Below, one piece after another: positions 1-13,000 of a DNA stretch of 64,000 bases. The notes under the pieces were generated by a model that saw nothing but the letters and a program-made list of their open reading frames with translations, was not told the origin of the DNA and searched no databases. Both the position numbers and the translations under genes were made by a program. Each line of letters opens with the position of its first letter. Position 1 is the stretch's first letter. Where the stretch lies: positions 88,112,898 through 88,176,897 of the forward strand of contig NC_134457.1 of assembly GCF_047948215.1 (NCBI RefSeq), in the 5' to 3' direction. Origin of the DNA: Lycorma delicatula (taxonomy: Eukaryota; Arthropoda; Insecta; Hemiptera; Fulgoridae).

Positions 1-694
1 TCTGGTGGTTTATATTTTATATAAAACTATATGAAATTTCAATACATGTATAATGACAGTATGTATTGTATAATGTAATAACATTTGTATTATATTTATA
101 TTTAAAAACTATGTATATTGTTATGATTTATATTGTATGAACTTATATAATTGTAATTCTACTTGGATATTACACGGAGTAGGGATATGCTCACTTGTTA
201 CAATGTAACAAATAAAGTAAAAGGATATGTTGTTATTTAAGTAATAAGTATGTTATTATTTAATAAATATTAAATTATTTACTGTTAAATTTTCATTTAT
301 TTTTGAACTAAATCAAGTATTTTCTTCCAAGTCAAAATAGCTTCTTTACTGAGCCTCCTCATCAACATAATTCAGTTTTAATATTTATTAACTGGTTGTA
401 ATAAGTGTTTAAAAACATTTGTAAAGTGAGATAACAAATTCAAAGTTCTTCCTTGAATTATGTAGTAATCTTAATTTAAAAGTAATATTTTATTTATTTT
501 TAAAATAGTCTGCTTCAATCTTTTAATATGAATATTTTTTGACCTGAAAGTGTAACTCCTTTGAGAATTTTCTTTGAAAGTTGGATTTTAATTTTTCTAT
601 TCTTTACATTCAATGAATATAAATTTGTTTGTAGGTATGTCACTGTGATAGAAACATCTTTATGATGTTTTTTTTTTTGAAGTCATATGTTTAT

Positions 695-725
<31 letters not shown>

Positions 726-783
726 TATATGCAAATACCTTTGCATTTACTGTCTTATTAATAAAAAAAAAGGAATTTCTTAC
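1..783. other. AT-rich stretch beyond the last visible exon of gene A
   Basis: This is intron or 3' flank of gene A. It holds an (AT)n run at about 694-721. I looked on the minus strand for an exon that continues gene A in phase 0. The only candidate is a short open stretch near 298-350 ending in TAA, but it lacks a convincing acceptor in the right phase, so I do not call it. Confidence 0.5.
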
Positions 784-1000
784 AGTGGGTGATTGATTCC
801 AGGATGGCATTGAGTTGACTGAAGGTGATGCAGAAGATACAAGTGAAGTAGAGGAAGTAACTTGATGAAGTTGTGATGGTGGCGTTGGTGATTGTGGAGA
901 TGATGAAAGAGGTTGTGATGATGAACCAATTGGTGTCTGATATGGAAATAAATCTACTTGGTAGTTTGGATCTGAAGCAGAAGGCAACATATGCCAGTTC
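784..1000 (-). CDS. Gene A exon 5 (last visible exon)
   Basis: The acceptor is ...tttggttcag at 1001-1002 and the donor ACT|gtaaga at 783-782. It opens with one base that completes an Arg codon with exon 4 and then encodes NWHMLPSASDPNYQVDLF followed by a Ser/Pro/Thr/Gln-rich stretch ending PSWNQSPT. It ends in phase 0, so at least one more exon is expected. The low-complexity composition suggests a disordered tail, for example a transcription or adaptor protein, but nothing diagnostic is visible. Confidence 0.65.
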
Positions 1001-4000
1001 CTGAACCAAAAAATTTGTTTAGTTATTTTTTATCATGTAATTATATTTTTTCATTTGTATAAATAATGTACAACATCATCATTGATGTAATACTTGCCAA
1101 ATAATAAAGGTTTGTTCAAAAACTTGAGCACTGTAAGTTGTACTGTAAAATGAGTAGTGTCAATTGTAAAATTCTGTTCAGTAAGTGTCCATCATTATTT
1201 TTTTATTTTCAAAACCTAGTTGGAACCAAGATGTCAGACTCAACAGTTTCTGGTTTTAGATCATACTAAGTATACTGATTTTTTTCCCTCAGCTTCCTTA
1301 GATGAATTAAGTTACTGGCAAGTCAGTCATTGTACAATTATATTCTGTACAATTTCTTCCCAACTCTTGTACTGAGATTTTTATTAGCAACTTAAATGCT
1401 TTGAAAAATCAGAAATAATAAGATATTTCTAATAAATTTGGAGAATTCCATGCTTGACCAAGAAAACCTGGTACTGGATGTGTATGTTACAATTCTAATC
1501 TCTTGCACTGTCTCTTGACTGTCTTGAAAAAGAAAGTATACTGTTTATTATAAGTTGACTTTCTTGTTTATTTGTAACTCACAACTCAATGATAGTAAAA
1601 AAAAAAAACTGTATCACCTTGTCCCATCTTGCTTTCATTGACTTTAAGAATACAAATACTGTAATTCCTGAGTCTTGATTTCTTCTCTTATACCTCAATA
1701 CCCATGACTGTGGTTGATCCTCTTCAGGAAGCCAGGATCACACAATTAGATGATCAACTTGTCCCATGCTACATTGAGGCATCTTTCCGCTTACATGAAA
1801 GCAGCTTTGATATTAATTTTGTGGTTTCTACACATTCAGATTATTCATTAAAATCATGAAACTAAAATCATCTCCCAGTGTTATTAGAAATGTCTTATTG
1901 GTCAATCATGATCAAATTGCACAATTTTTCAATGTGTGGATGTGTTTTTTGTTTGGCTATGAGCCAAATGGCTATGAATCAAATCAGTTAGAAAACTCTG
2001 AGTATCCTATTGCAAAATTAGTGACGTACTGAATCTTACAGTTGTTTCATCTTGTGCACTACAAACCTTTGATTAATTTTGTTACATTAGTATTGTTCAA
2101 GTTCTGCCATGAACAAGCATATGTTACATGAGACTCTGATAAATTTTTATTTTCTGACTCCCTGCCAGCAACTGACTCATCCAACAAGGCAAGAAACCAT
2201 GTACATGTAATAAATAAGTTTTATTACTGTATAGTGTAAGTTCACTTATCAGGTCTACCTAATTTATAAGGTAAAAAAGGTCAAAGGTATTTAAATCATA
2301 ACCACATATAATGAAAGTAGTATTATTGACATTCTTTATCTGATTTGTACTCTGAATAATTATGTTCGTTTGTATTTTCTAAATTTCTTATCCAATCTGT
2401 TTTTTTTTTTTTCATTCTGTAAATTGCTTAAGGAATGGTAAAGTGTAATCACTTTACCATTATTCTGTAAATAAATAAAACTATAGACCTACTTAGATTT
2501 TCATGTTGTCCATGGACAAATTAACCAGGAAAAATTGAAAATGTTTTAGTATTTAAAATAAAATGGGTGACTTGATTGTTGATGAATTTTTTTGGAAGGA
2601 GAACAAAGATGAGAAAATTAAATTAACAAGAAATTGTAATAAGAAAGAAAAAACATGGTAATAAAAATGGAAAGATGGGTTCCATTAATTCACTTTATCC
2701 CCATAAAAACTGGTAGTATAAGCAAAAGAAGAAAACGTATAACTATTTTTAAAAATTGATACAGAACTGATACAAAGTGAAAATAATGAGGTGAAAATGA
2801 TAGTTGGGCTCTAGATGACAATACATACTATACAATAGCGGTAGATTACAATATAAAATGAATGTAGAAAATTTTGTCTTAGTAAATAAAATAAATAGTG
2901 CACAATAAAGATTAAACAATGAATTCTGTGGTAATATAAAAACTTGGAAATAAACAAAATTTCAGTTACAATTAATTAAGATTAAAATAGTAGGAAACTA
3001 AGATGGGAAGAACTGTTGAAATGTGGTATTTTAAAACATTTTTATAAATAAAGTAATTTTAAAATAAAGCAGATTTAAAAAAATCATTAAAAAGAAAAAT
3101 ATCTGGGAAATTATTGTGACTTGACCAGCTATGCTGCTCAAGTTTTTTAAGGCTCCCTTATTCTGTGGGGACAATTTAGTAAAAATTAAAAAAAATAAGT
3201 GATCTTTAACAAAAAATAAGTAAACAGATTTAAAAAATGAATTGTGTAAAAATATTAAGAAACTTATAATTTTTATACTAGTAATGGAAAAAATTGCTTC
3301 TTATTTTAGGTCTGGGATATATTAAAGGCGCCAAAACTACTTAAATTTTTTATCCCTTAAAATGACAAAGAAAAAAAATTAAAAAAGTTAGAGCAAAAAA
3401 CAAAACAAAAAAAACAGAACATATATTTTTTTGATGTGGGAAATAAATTCTAAAAATAATTATGAAAACATTCATTTACAGTTTAAGCTTCTAACTCTCC
3501 ATTGAAGGCTAAAACAAAAATGAAAACATTTTCAAGAAAGTTTTCTGGGTAAGGTCCAGAGGGTTTATAATTTTTGAAAACTATAAAAATGTTTTGATAG
3601 CCCTATTATGTATGTTTTACAAGGTATCAAAATGTTTTTTTAAAAATGTTGAAACAGAAGGGAGACAAGAGCAAACATAACAATCATAGGTTCAATTTTA
3701 AGAGGCGGGGGTTGGTTTTCCAAAACAATATTTTTTGGATTAAATAATGTCGAATGTAGGTAACAAATTTTTTAAAGTAAAGTTTTTTTTAAAGTGCCTG
3801 TGAAGAAAATTTAAATCAGTTTTTTCGCACTATCCTTCACTCCCTGAATGAATTTTTAAAAAAAATTCATCAGTGCTCCATATAAAAGAAAAAAAATTCA
3901 TCAGTGCTCCATATATAGAAATATTTGAGCCAAAATTGAAGAAAATTGGTTTCGTCAATCCTGAGTTATAAGGCGAAAAGCAGTGTGATACATGTATGTA

Positions 4001-7000
4001 GATACGTATGCACACATATACTAATACATATTATACATGTGTTTTTTGTCTAGATAGACTAATTGTACCCTAAAATGTAAAGATTGCAAAGCCCAATAAC
4101 CCATTTTTGATTCAATTATCATATTTTCCCCTTTAATGTAGCGATTCCAGCTACATTTAATAGCCAGTAAAAACCACATTTTTTAAATTCTTCTTTAATA
4201 GTTAAAGTTTTGAAGCCAATACCCAATTTAAAACCAAATTGATAGCAAATCTTTCTAACTATATAATTTCTATCTCTTTCTAACTATTAATTTGATAAAG
4301 AGCAAAAAGTCAAAATTTTATGAATTGAGAAATTATTTTTTACATTTTAATGTGATTTATAAAGCTGGTTTTACTATTATTTTTGAATTATTATCTTTAT
4401 ATTTTTATTGATATTTAAAATATGGATTAGCATACAAAAAAACACTGCTTGTATGAAAATAAAATTGTGTACAAAAAAAGGTAAAAAAATGTAGAAATTG
4501 CAGTAAAGGAATGTAATGAGACCATACATAGAATGTGTGAATTAATATCTCTAGGACATATGGATCATGTATTTTTAATGTGTTTTTCAAGTTATGCATG
4601 AAAATACTTAGAATATTAAAATGACATAAGGCTGTATATCATTATCCTATTACAATGCCAGTAGAAGCAATGACTAATTAAAAGAATTAAGTCTTCCTCA
4701 TAAATTACTCAAAATGAAGTTAATAACTAAGAACCTCTAAAGGAATTTCCTTTGTGAATAAAAAAAATCATTGTAAAATAAAGTACATAGGGGTTAAATT
4801 CAAATGGCTCCTTCTGTGAAATCAGTTAAAAATAGATTTGTTATTTGTATATGAGTGAAAGAAGTTTTATTAAATGAGGAAAATTTAAGTTGGTGTTGTA
4901 GTATTATGAAATATAGAATTAAATTATTACATAAGAAAATTTGTAAATCCCAATGCATGTTGGTTTTAAGGATAAAGATTGATGAATTGAAAAGGCTATT
5001 AAAAAAACAGTATTGGAGATTTGTTTGTATGAAATCTACAAGGAATAAAAATAATGTAGAACTACATTAAAACTAATCCAATAACCAACGATAAAGTATG
5101 GTTACTAAGTACAATGTGGGCTTCAATATTTTAGAAAAATTATATGTTCTCTTTATCCCTCCCACTCTGTTAATCTCCATGACAAGAGTGGTTGCATCTC
5201 TGCCTTTAATGGAAGGTCCTGGGTTCAAATCCTAGTCATAGTCATTCTTTGCATTTTTCACATCCCATAAATCTCATTTCTTAACAAATCTCGAATCTTT
5301 TTAACTTTTAGTGGGTATCAATCTCTTGGTACTGGAGAAAATAAATAACTGCATTCATATTATCAGTGATAAGCTGTTAATATGCTGTAAGCGATAAGCT
5401 GTAAGATATGCTCTGTAATACTGTAGAATCCTAGTACACAAAAGAAAGTAGAGATGTAATTGTTTTTAATTGGATTTAAACTTGGGACATTTAATGATAG
5501 CGGTTTAAGGCTGCTTGGCTTCAGTTTGAATAAGATCATTCTATTGCAGTACAGTAATAATATTACTAACCTATTGTAATACACTAATAATAAGCATAAT
5601 ATGTTGATATTACACAGAATATTGAATAACTAGATTATCAGACTGGTACAAAATTTGTTTATTGACATGTCAGGAATAATATAGTGGTTAATTAGGATTT
5701 AGGTTTAGTTCTTAATATTTTAGTGGTAGTTAATTTAGAGAAGTAAATAACATTTGTTAAAAGTGATGTTTACTTTTTTGCTGAATATTATTCTATATCT
5801 TTATAAACTTTTTTTTACCTGCAATACATTTGTCCCTGTGATTATAAAACTTTTCTATCATGTACCACTTTCACAAACAGCCTTCAACACAATTTATAAG
5901 TTGACAATTTATAAGAGCAATAAAAGTATTATCTAAGTGAATAATACCTGTTTAGGTGGTGTATGTATAATGTTTTTTTTACTTAGAAAACAAATGCACG
6001 ACTGAAATAATATAACTTCTGACAATTATTATAATGTGTTTGTACTATCTAGTAATGTTAGTGAGCAGTTAAGTACTAAGAATGTAAAAGAGTACAAAAT
6101 ACCACACAAAATTGAAATGTGGTAAAAAGTACTACATTCTAATTTTTCTTAAATGAAGAGAGGGTTGAAAGCCTGGCTGACAAAAGGGAAACTACATATA
6201 TATACTCCTAAGACATTTGAAATATGTTTTTAACATTGTTGAAACTTTTTTTTATGTCTTTCAAGATAGAATATGTACCAGGTGATTCAACAAATCTACT
6301 TCAAAACTTTAGAAGCGTATAAAAATTTATTGAGATAACTTATAGATTCAGTTGAGGTCTCATTTCATAGAAAAACACAAAGTTTGTCAACCAACATTCA
6401 CTTTGGTTTGATGTGACTTCTATTTGTAATGCGACATACATCACACCTGATGTTGATTTTATTCCAAACTGTAGCCAGCAAGTCGGGCGTTACTTCTGCA
6501 GCTGCAGCGTTAATTCAAAATCATAATTCAGCAAGATCAGCAGGCAAAGGTTGATAAATAAACCTGATCTTTAATGAAACTGCATGTGCAAAAACTGGGG
6601 AGCGAGATGACCATGCAATTGGACTTGCATGACCAATCCATCAACCTGGGAATTGAGTACCAAGAGAGTCTCTTAACTTCTAAGCGGTGGTGCTCCATCT
6701 TGCTGATAGTAATGGCATCCACCTTGGTCCATTATCATCTAATTGAAGATTAAGTTTTGAAGCTTTTTTAGATAAACGATACCATTTACGCCTCCTGGAA
6801 GAAGAACAGGCCATATGGCTTTGTTTGCTTAGGGCACAAAAAACACTGACCTTAGGATTATCATGATTGTGCTGTAAAGTTTCATGAGGGTTTCCGCTAC
6901 CCTATATTTGGATGTTATGGATGTTCACCTTGCCATTGAAACGTTGACTCAAATAACATGCTTTGCTATGAAATGAAACCTCAACCGATTCTGTAAGTTA

Positions 7001-10000
7001 TCTAAATAAATTTTTATTTAGAGGACTAAGTTATTTAGTCCTTTTTGAATCGCCCAGTTTCTTGAATATATCTTCCTTTTTTTACTCGTTCTTGAAAGTA
7101 AAATGAATTTAATTATGAGGACTTTTAAAGTTGTGGAGGCCTGCAATTTTTTTGAACCAAACTTCCATTATTAAACTTTTCCTGAAATAGGTATTTAGAT
7201 ATTTTTTCAAGTTAACAACCAGGCAGGTTATAAAATGCAAAGGATATTGCACTTCTTTAGGCTATTTAATCTTTTAATAAAATGTTTTAGGAAAAGTTAA
7301 AAAGGAAATAACATTTTCAAAATATAACATGAAAAAATAGTATTTTATACGTCAGCAGTAACGAAACAGATACGCTCCATTATCTTCATAAAGTGCTTTG
7401 CATGAATTATACTGCAAGTAAAGAACAGTGGACCTGGAGGTTAAAAAAAAAGAAAAAAGTAAAGAACATAGGAATTATAAAGTAATTTCTATTAACAAGA
7501 GAATTTTCAAACTTAAATGGATGTGACAATACAATCCTCAGAAAAATAAATTGCATAGAATGTAGTCATTAAACAATAAATGAATAAAAAACATAAACTA
7601 ATAAAGAAAATTAATATATGAATTATCAATTCTTAAGAAAATAAAACGGGTTCTCCCAAAAAAGAAAATAGAAAATAAATTTAAACTCTTAGAAAAATCT
7701 GATTTTAAGAGTCTTTAAAGGTAGTTAATTTTAGCCAAATTATCACCCAAAACTATACCAAGTCTTCGTGCTAGTTTTAATCTTTATAATACAATGCCAC
7801 ATACATATAATAAAATAAAATGTAACACATATGGCCAGTTTGTTTTACATTTACATAACTGCAATATAGCAGTTACCCAAGAGATATATTGAAATATCAC
7901 CAGATGGGCATGAGGAATCCTACATTAACATATTTAGTGTTAATTCATGCTTTTAGGGGAGAAAAATGCATTGAAAAAAAATATATTATCATATTTCACA
8001 ATTTTTTTTTTAATTGAGGAGGCAGGATCTTGAAAGTTTTTAACCAAATTGAGGCTTTTACTTTTCTTAAAAATAAAATGTGTTTTACCAAATAATAGTT
8101 GAAAAAATATCACAATTTAAGTTTTTATAAAATTAAAAAGGACACTCCAGGAGATCTAATAATATGTCTCAAGTAGAGCTGAGATCATTATTATTATTAT
8201 TGCTATTAATAAAAGTAAACCACCTGTTATTAAAGAGTTGTAAAATTTCAATTTTTGAAAATTTGAGGTGGCTATATTGAATCTTTCAAGGCATTATTAT
8301 CTTTTATTTGACTCTGAAAATGGATTATTTTTTAAAGGAAAAAGCTTTCGTGGTACAGAACTTAAACTTTTATTTAAGGAAGCCAAAGGATCTTGGGTTG
8401 CCTGGGAATGGAATGAAGAAAGCAGTCTAATTCCCTTAATCAATGACTATAGAGTTTTTACAGGTCTCTAGATATGTAATATATTTAAAAAAAAAAAACA
8501 GTTTAAATACCACAATACTTTAGTTACGGAGAAGTTTGTAAGAGGTAAGACAGTACGGAGGTCTGATCTGTTTGTTGTCATTTTTTTTACTTGTGCCTGA
8601 AGGTAGAATGCATTTTTTTAAAATGGTCTGATTATTGTAATATTTCAATTTCTTATTGAAGAGGTCAGAAATTTACGTGGGTTGTTTATAGGAAGCCACA
8701 GTTTTTTCACAAGACTATTACTTAATTATACATTAGTAATTATATTATCTTAAGGGATACTACAGATAGGAAATTAGGGGTGTTTAGGTGGAGATGATGA
8801 GTTTAGGTGGTAAGGGACTTAGCTGGGGAAAAGGAAGAAATTCCTTATGCTGAGAAAGAAATTTTCCTTCATTTTTCAGGTTTGTTTAGTAGTTTAGTCT
8901 AGAAGATTAATCTGACAAACAAATTTTTGTTTATATAATGATACAGGTTTACAGAAACATAACCTTTAAATTAATTTTATTCATCATGACCTGTTGGTAT
9001 TGATATATAATGTATTTATATAATAATTTATACTTACCAACAATCTTTAATAGTACGTTTGCGCTTTCAAATTAGTAATCCATTCTCAGGAACATTGATG
9101 TATTATAATTATTTACCTCACATATCATTAATTATAAATTTGAATTTTAAAAATAAAAATTAAAAATATAACAATTGGCTGTCAAAAGGTAAAATAATGT
9201 CAACATTATTCATCATGTCAGTATGAAGGTCTCAATTGTTATGTCTATTGGATAACGGATAACGTTGACATTATTTTACCGTAATGATCAATTGCTATAT
9301 TTATAATTTTTGTTTTTAAAATTCAAGTCAGTAACTAACTACATTTGATGTAAATAATTATAATTATAACACATCAGTGTTCTTGAGGATGGATTACTAA
9401 TCTGAAAGCGCTCGAACATACTATTAAAGATTGTTGATAAGTGGAAATTACTATATAAATAAAAAATAACCTTTAAATCTCTTATGATTTATACTTATAT
9501 GGTTGTGAAAACAACTACTACCTTTCATTTTATGCAGAGGTTTTTAGTTTTTTATTAGATACAGTTAGTTTCCATGATTAATTTATTGTATAATTTTTTT
9601 TTTTTAATTTTATGACTTTCTTTAGGACTGTTAGTAAATTTTATATTTGTTGTATGTAAAATCCATGCATTGAACATTTTTTTTCAGTTAATAATTAACA
9701 TAATAACATAATATGTTAATAATGTAATACAATATGTTAATAATATAATTCTCAGTTTTCATTTTTATTAAAAACTTTTGTACCCATCCTTCATCCTTCT
9801 TTCATTTTTAATGTGATTTATTTAACTGTGTGCTTTAATTGTAGCTGAGGGGATATTAAAATCAAGCTATCTAATATTTTATTTGTTTCTCATAGGAAAA
9901 GTGCTGTCTATTTTATAACATTGTGAATATCGGCTTATTGCCAGCTGATAGGGCATATGCAGTGGTACTCCTTCAGTACTGTGATATTGACAAGATAAAA

Positions 10001-13000
10001 TTGATATATTTTTGTAAAATAATACTGTGCATAGCACTCTCTATAATTGTTTCTCCCATTCATTATTTAAAAAAAAATTAAAATTTATAACACTATTTTG
10101 TAAAACAATACAAGGCTTGAAGTGATACCTAGTAATAGTACTTCTTAGTAATAGGTAAATATGAGTTTATCTCAATGGTGAAATATGTTGAATTACAAAA
10201 TATTATATTTTATTGTTTATCATTGCAAGAATAACAAACAATGTTATATGTGAGTTAATTCTTTTTTCATTATGTTATGAAACATATATAACTCAATTTT
10301 TACAAAAGGTATGTTATAATAGCAATCCAGGCTGATTTTAGTCACCAGCTGGTAGAGTAAGGGTTAAGCAGAATTCTCTAACTGATCTTAATTAAAAGTA
10401 ATATAATTATTATAATATGTATGTGTCATAATTTTTTAGAATATACATACCTTTGTAAAATGTTTTTTGGATAAAACTCTGGAACTTCACAATTGAAAGT
10501 TATTACTGGTAATGCGACATGTCTATCTTCTGAGTTGGTAACCAATAAATTACTTATTGAAGAGCCTTAACATAAAAATTGAAATTAAATTTACTGTAGT
10601 TTGTGTTTATTTATTTTTGAGATGAATATTCTCACTAGATAACATTCTTCAAGTAAATATGATAGATAATAAACAGGTTCATAAAATTTAGAGTATTTTT
10701 AAAAATTTGTTGAATAAATTAATTTCTTAGAGGGAAAATTTTTAAAAATACTTGTTTTGTATAAAAATCTGTTTGTGCTTTTCAGTTCTTATTTATCATT
10801 AGATGATGCTACTTTAAAGCTTTAGCTTTTTTCATACTGTTCCTTTATATAATATGGCCTCTGTGCACAGTTTTTGATGTTTACTCAGATTATTAATGGT
10901 GTTCGAAAATAACATTGTTGTTTTCAACATTAACATCATTCTATACAATGAAAACTTGAGGCACAAGAATGAAATGGGTGTCTGCATGACTGTTCAGCCA
11001 AAGCTATTCTACTGCTTAATATAGCTTTGCTAGTAGTCATAAGATAATCTTTTAATGCAGTAAAAACTGCATTAAAATATTTGTATATAAAACTGTAAAA
11101 ATATCTGTACCTCTATTATATTTCATTTAGAATAATTGTGAACATGCAGATAAGTATAATCCAATTAAAACTTTTTTTCAATTTTCTTTATATATATATA
11201 TGCACTGGGTGAGTCACAGGAGCTTGATAATATTTAAAGCAAAATTGGCAATGCTGGCATTTAGGCAGGAAATGACCTTATTTAGGCTGTGACTGCACAC
11301 CAGATGCCATTTCAGTAATAATGGAGCAGTGGACTGCTAAACACTGCATGCTCATGGTGAAAAGATTAATGATTCGATTGTGATTACACAGCGATTATTC
11401 TGTCAGCATTTCAATATTTCATGTTGAGGGGGTATATAAATTGTCATTTGTAGATAAAAATGCATAATATCATAAAACAATAAAAGGTTACCAGGTAATT
11501 CCGAGGTAGCATCCTTAATATAACAAGTATTCCATTAACACAAGTATTATTTTTGATAATGGATTTAAAAATAGAAAAATTGTAGAACTTATTTTGAATA
11601 TGGTTATTCATTTATATATTATTATGAAACAAATCATCCCAAGTTTAAGAATGATCTAAAACAACTAAGAAGATATTCTTTCGGGCATCTTTTATCTGCC
11701 AGTATTCTAGTAGAAGCTAATCAGTCAACAGTATAACTAAAACTCTCGATTAACTAAAATATTAAGTAATTAGTACACTGGATTATACAAATTACACCAT
11801 CATAGTGTACCTGGTGAAGAGTGTGTAATGTGAATATTTTTAAGCAAACATAAAATACATTATAAATAAAAACATTATTGCTATCAACTAGCAGTTCCAT
11901 TTTCAATTCTCAGAAAACAATGACATATATACATTTTACTTGGAACACCATTTCTGCTTTGTACCAGAATCTTCAACAGATCTTTTTATTAGATCATGTG
12001 GGATTTTTTCTGATCTATAGTGCTCAAGAAAAGCCCGCAAAGATAAAATTTCCATCACTCCCTCCACTAAGTACAGAGATCTTTGTTAAAAAACAGCCTA
12101 AATAAATAATATAAACTTAAAAGGAAAGTAGTAAAAAACCAAACAGTCCTAAAATTTAAATATATTCTTTTACACTAAATTTTCAAATTAATTTTCTTGA
12201 CTTTCACATAAAACGATTTTGAATATTAAAATGACATTGGCTGTATATCAATACGTTATCGTAATCAAATACTAAGCAATTTTGACAAAAAAATGATATA
12301 TTTTTTTCAAATTGTTTATGTAAGTATTGTTATTATTTCTTTAAAAAAATATTATTCTGTTATTGAGGAAAAAATTTTCTGAAATTGATCCATTTGGTGA
12401 AGTGTAAGGCTTAAACAAACAAAAATACATACAAACCAAATTGAGGACTTTTTTTTTAAATTAGTTAAAAATACTTAATACTGTCAAAATTTACATTACT
12501 TTGTAACAAAGGATGTAGAAAAAATAATCACAAAATTGAAAAAAATTAGATTTCAGAACAGGGATCAAAACAAGAAAAAATCTTACATAGAGAACATGCT
12601 CCTTGAGCGTTTACTCTAAGTATACAAATTAAAACGACTGCACAATGCTCTGTGTTTCAAACAAGATTGCATCTTCCAATAAAGATATTATGCACATTTA
12701 GAAACATTTCTTAGTAACAGGTGTGTGTTCCAACTATTCAAAACAGATCAAAAATATTGTAGCATTAAAAAAAAAATCAATATCCAACATATTCCAAAAA
12801 ATACACATATACACATGTCAACATTGAAATATAATATCCCAATTGTCTGTATTAATTACAAACATACTGTTCCATTAATACTTCTGGAATACTAGAAGTG
12901 TCAATAAATTGACACTATAGTTTGATAAACAGTATCCCAAAGAAGCACTAATAATTATAATCCAATACATTTTATTTCTCATCATAAATCTGATAAAATA

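Larger units (their letters stand above)
1001..10450. other. Gene A intron 4 (9.45 kb), mostly AT-rich spacer
   Basis: I see no exon on either strand with convincing splice sites. Contents listed separately: a SINE head near 5.2 kb, a mariner relic at 6278-7057 and a large inverted repeat at 9014-9460. A perfect 12-bp hairpin with a TAAT loop lies at 2434-2461, and a 31-bp direct duplication at 3860-3915. A 67-codon open stretch at 8268-8471 starts with GTG and has no recognisable similarity; I do not call it a gene. The rest (1001-5150, 5345-6270, 7060-9010, 9465-10450) shows nothing I can identify. Confidence 0.5.

Noticed and set aside
298..350. Last exon of gene A ending in LTWKKILDLVQK and TAA
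   Set aside because: No acceptor gives the phase 0 join required after exon 5 except a weak AG that leaves only a few codons.
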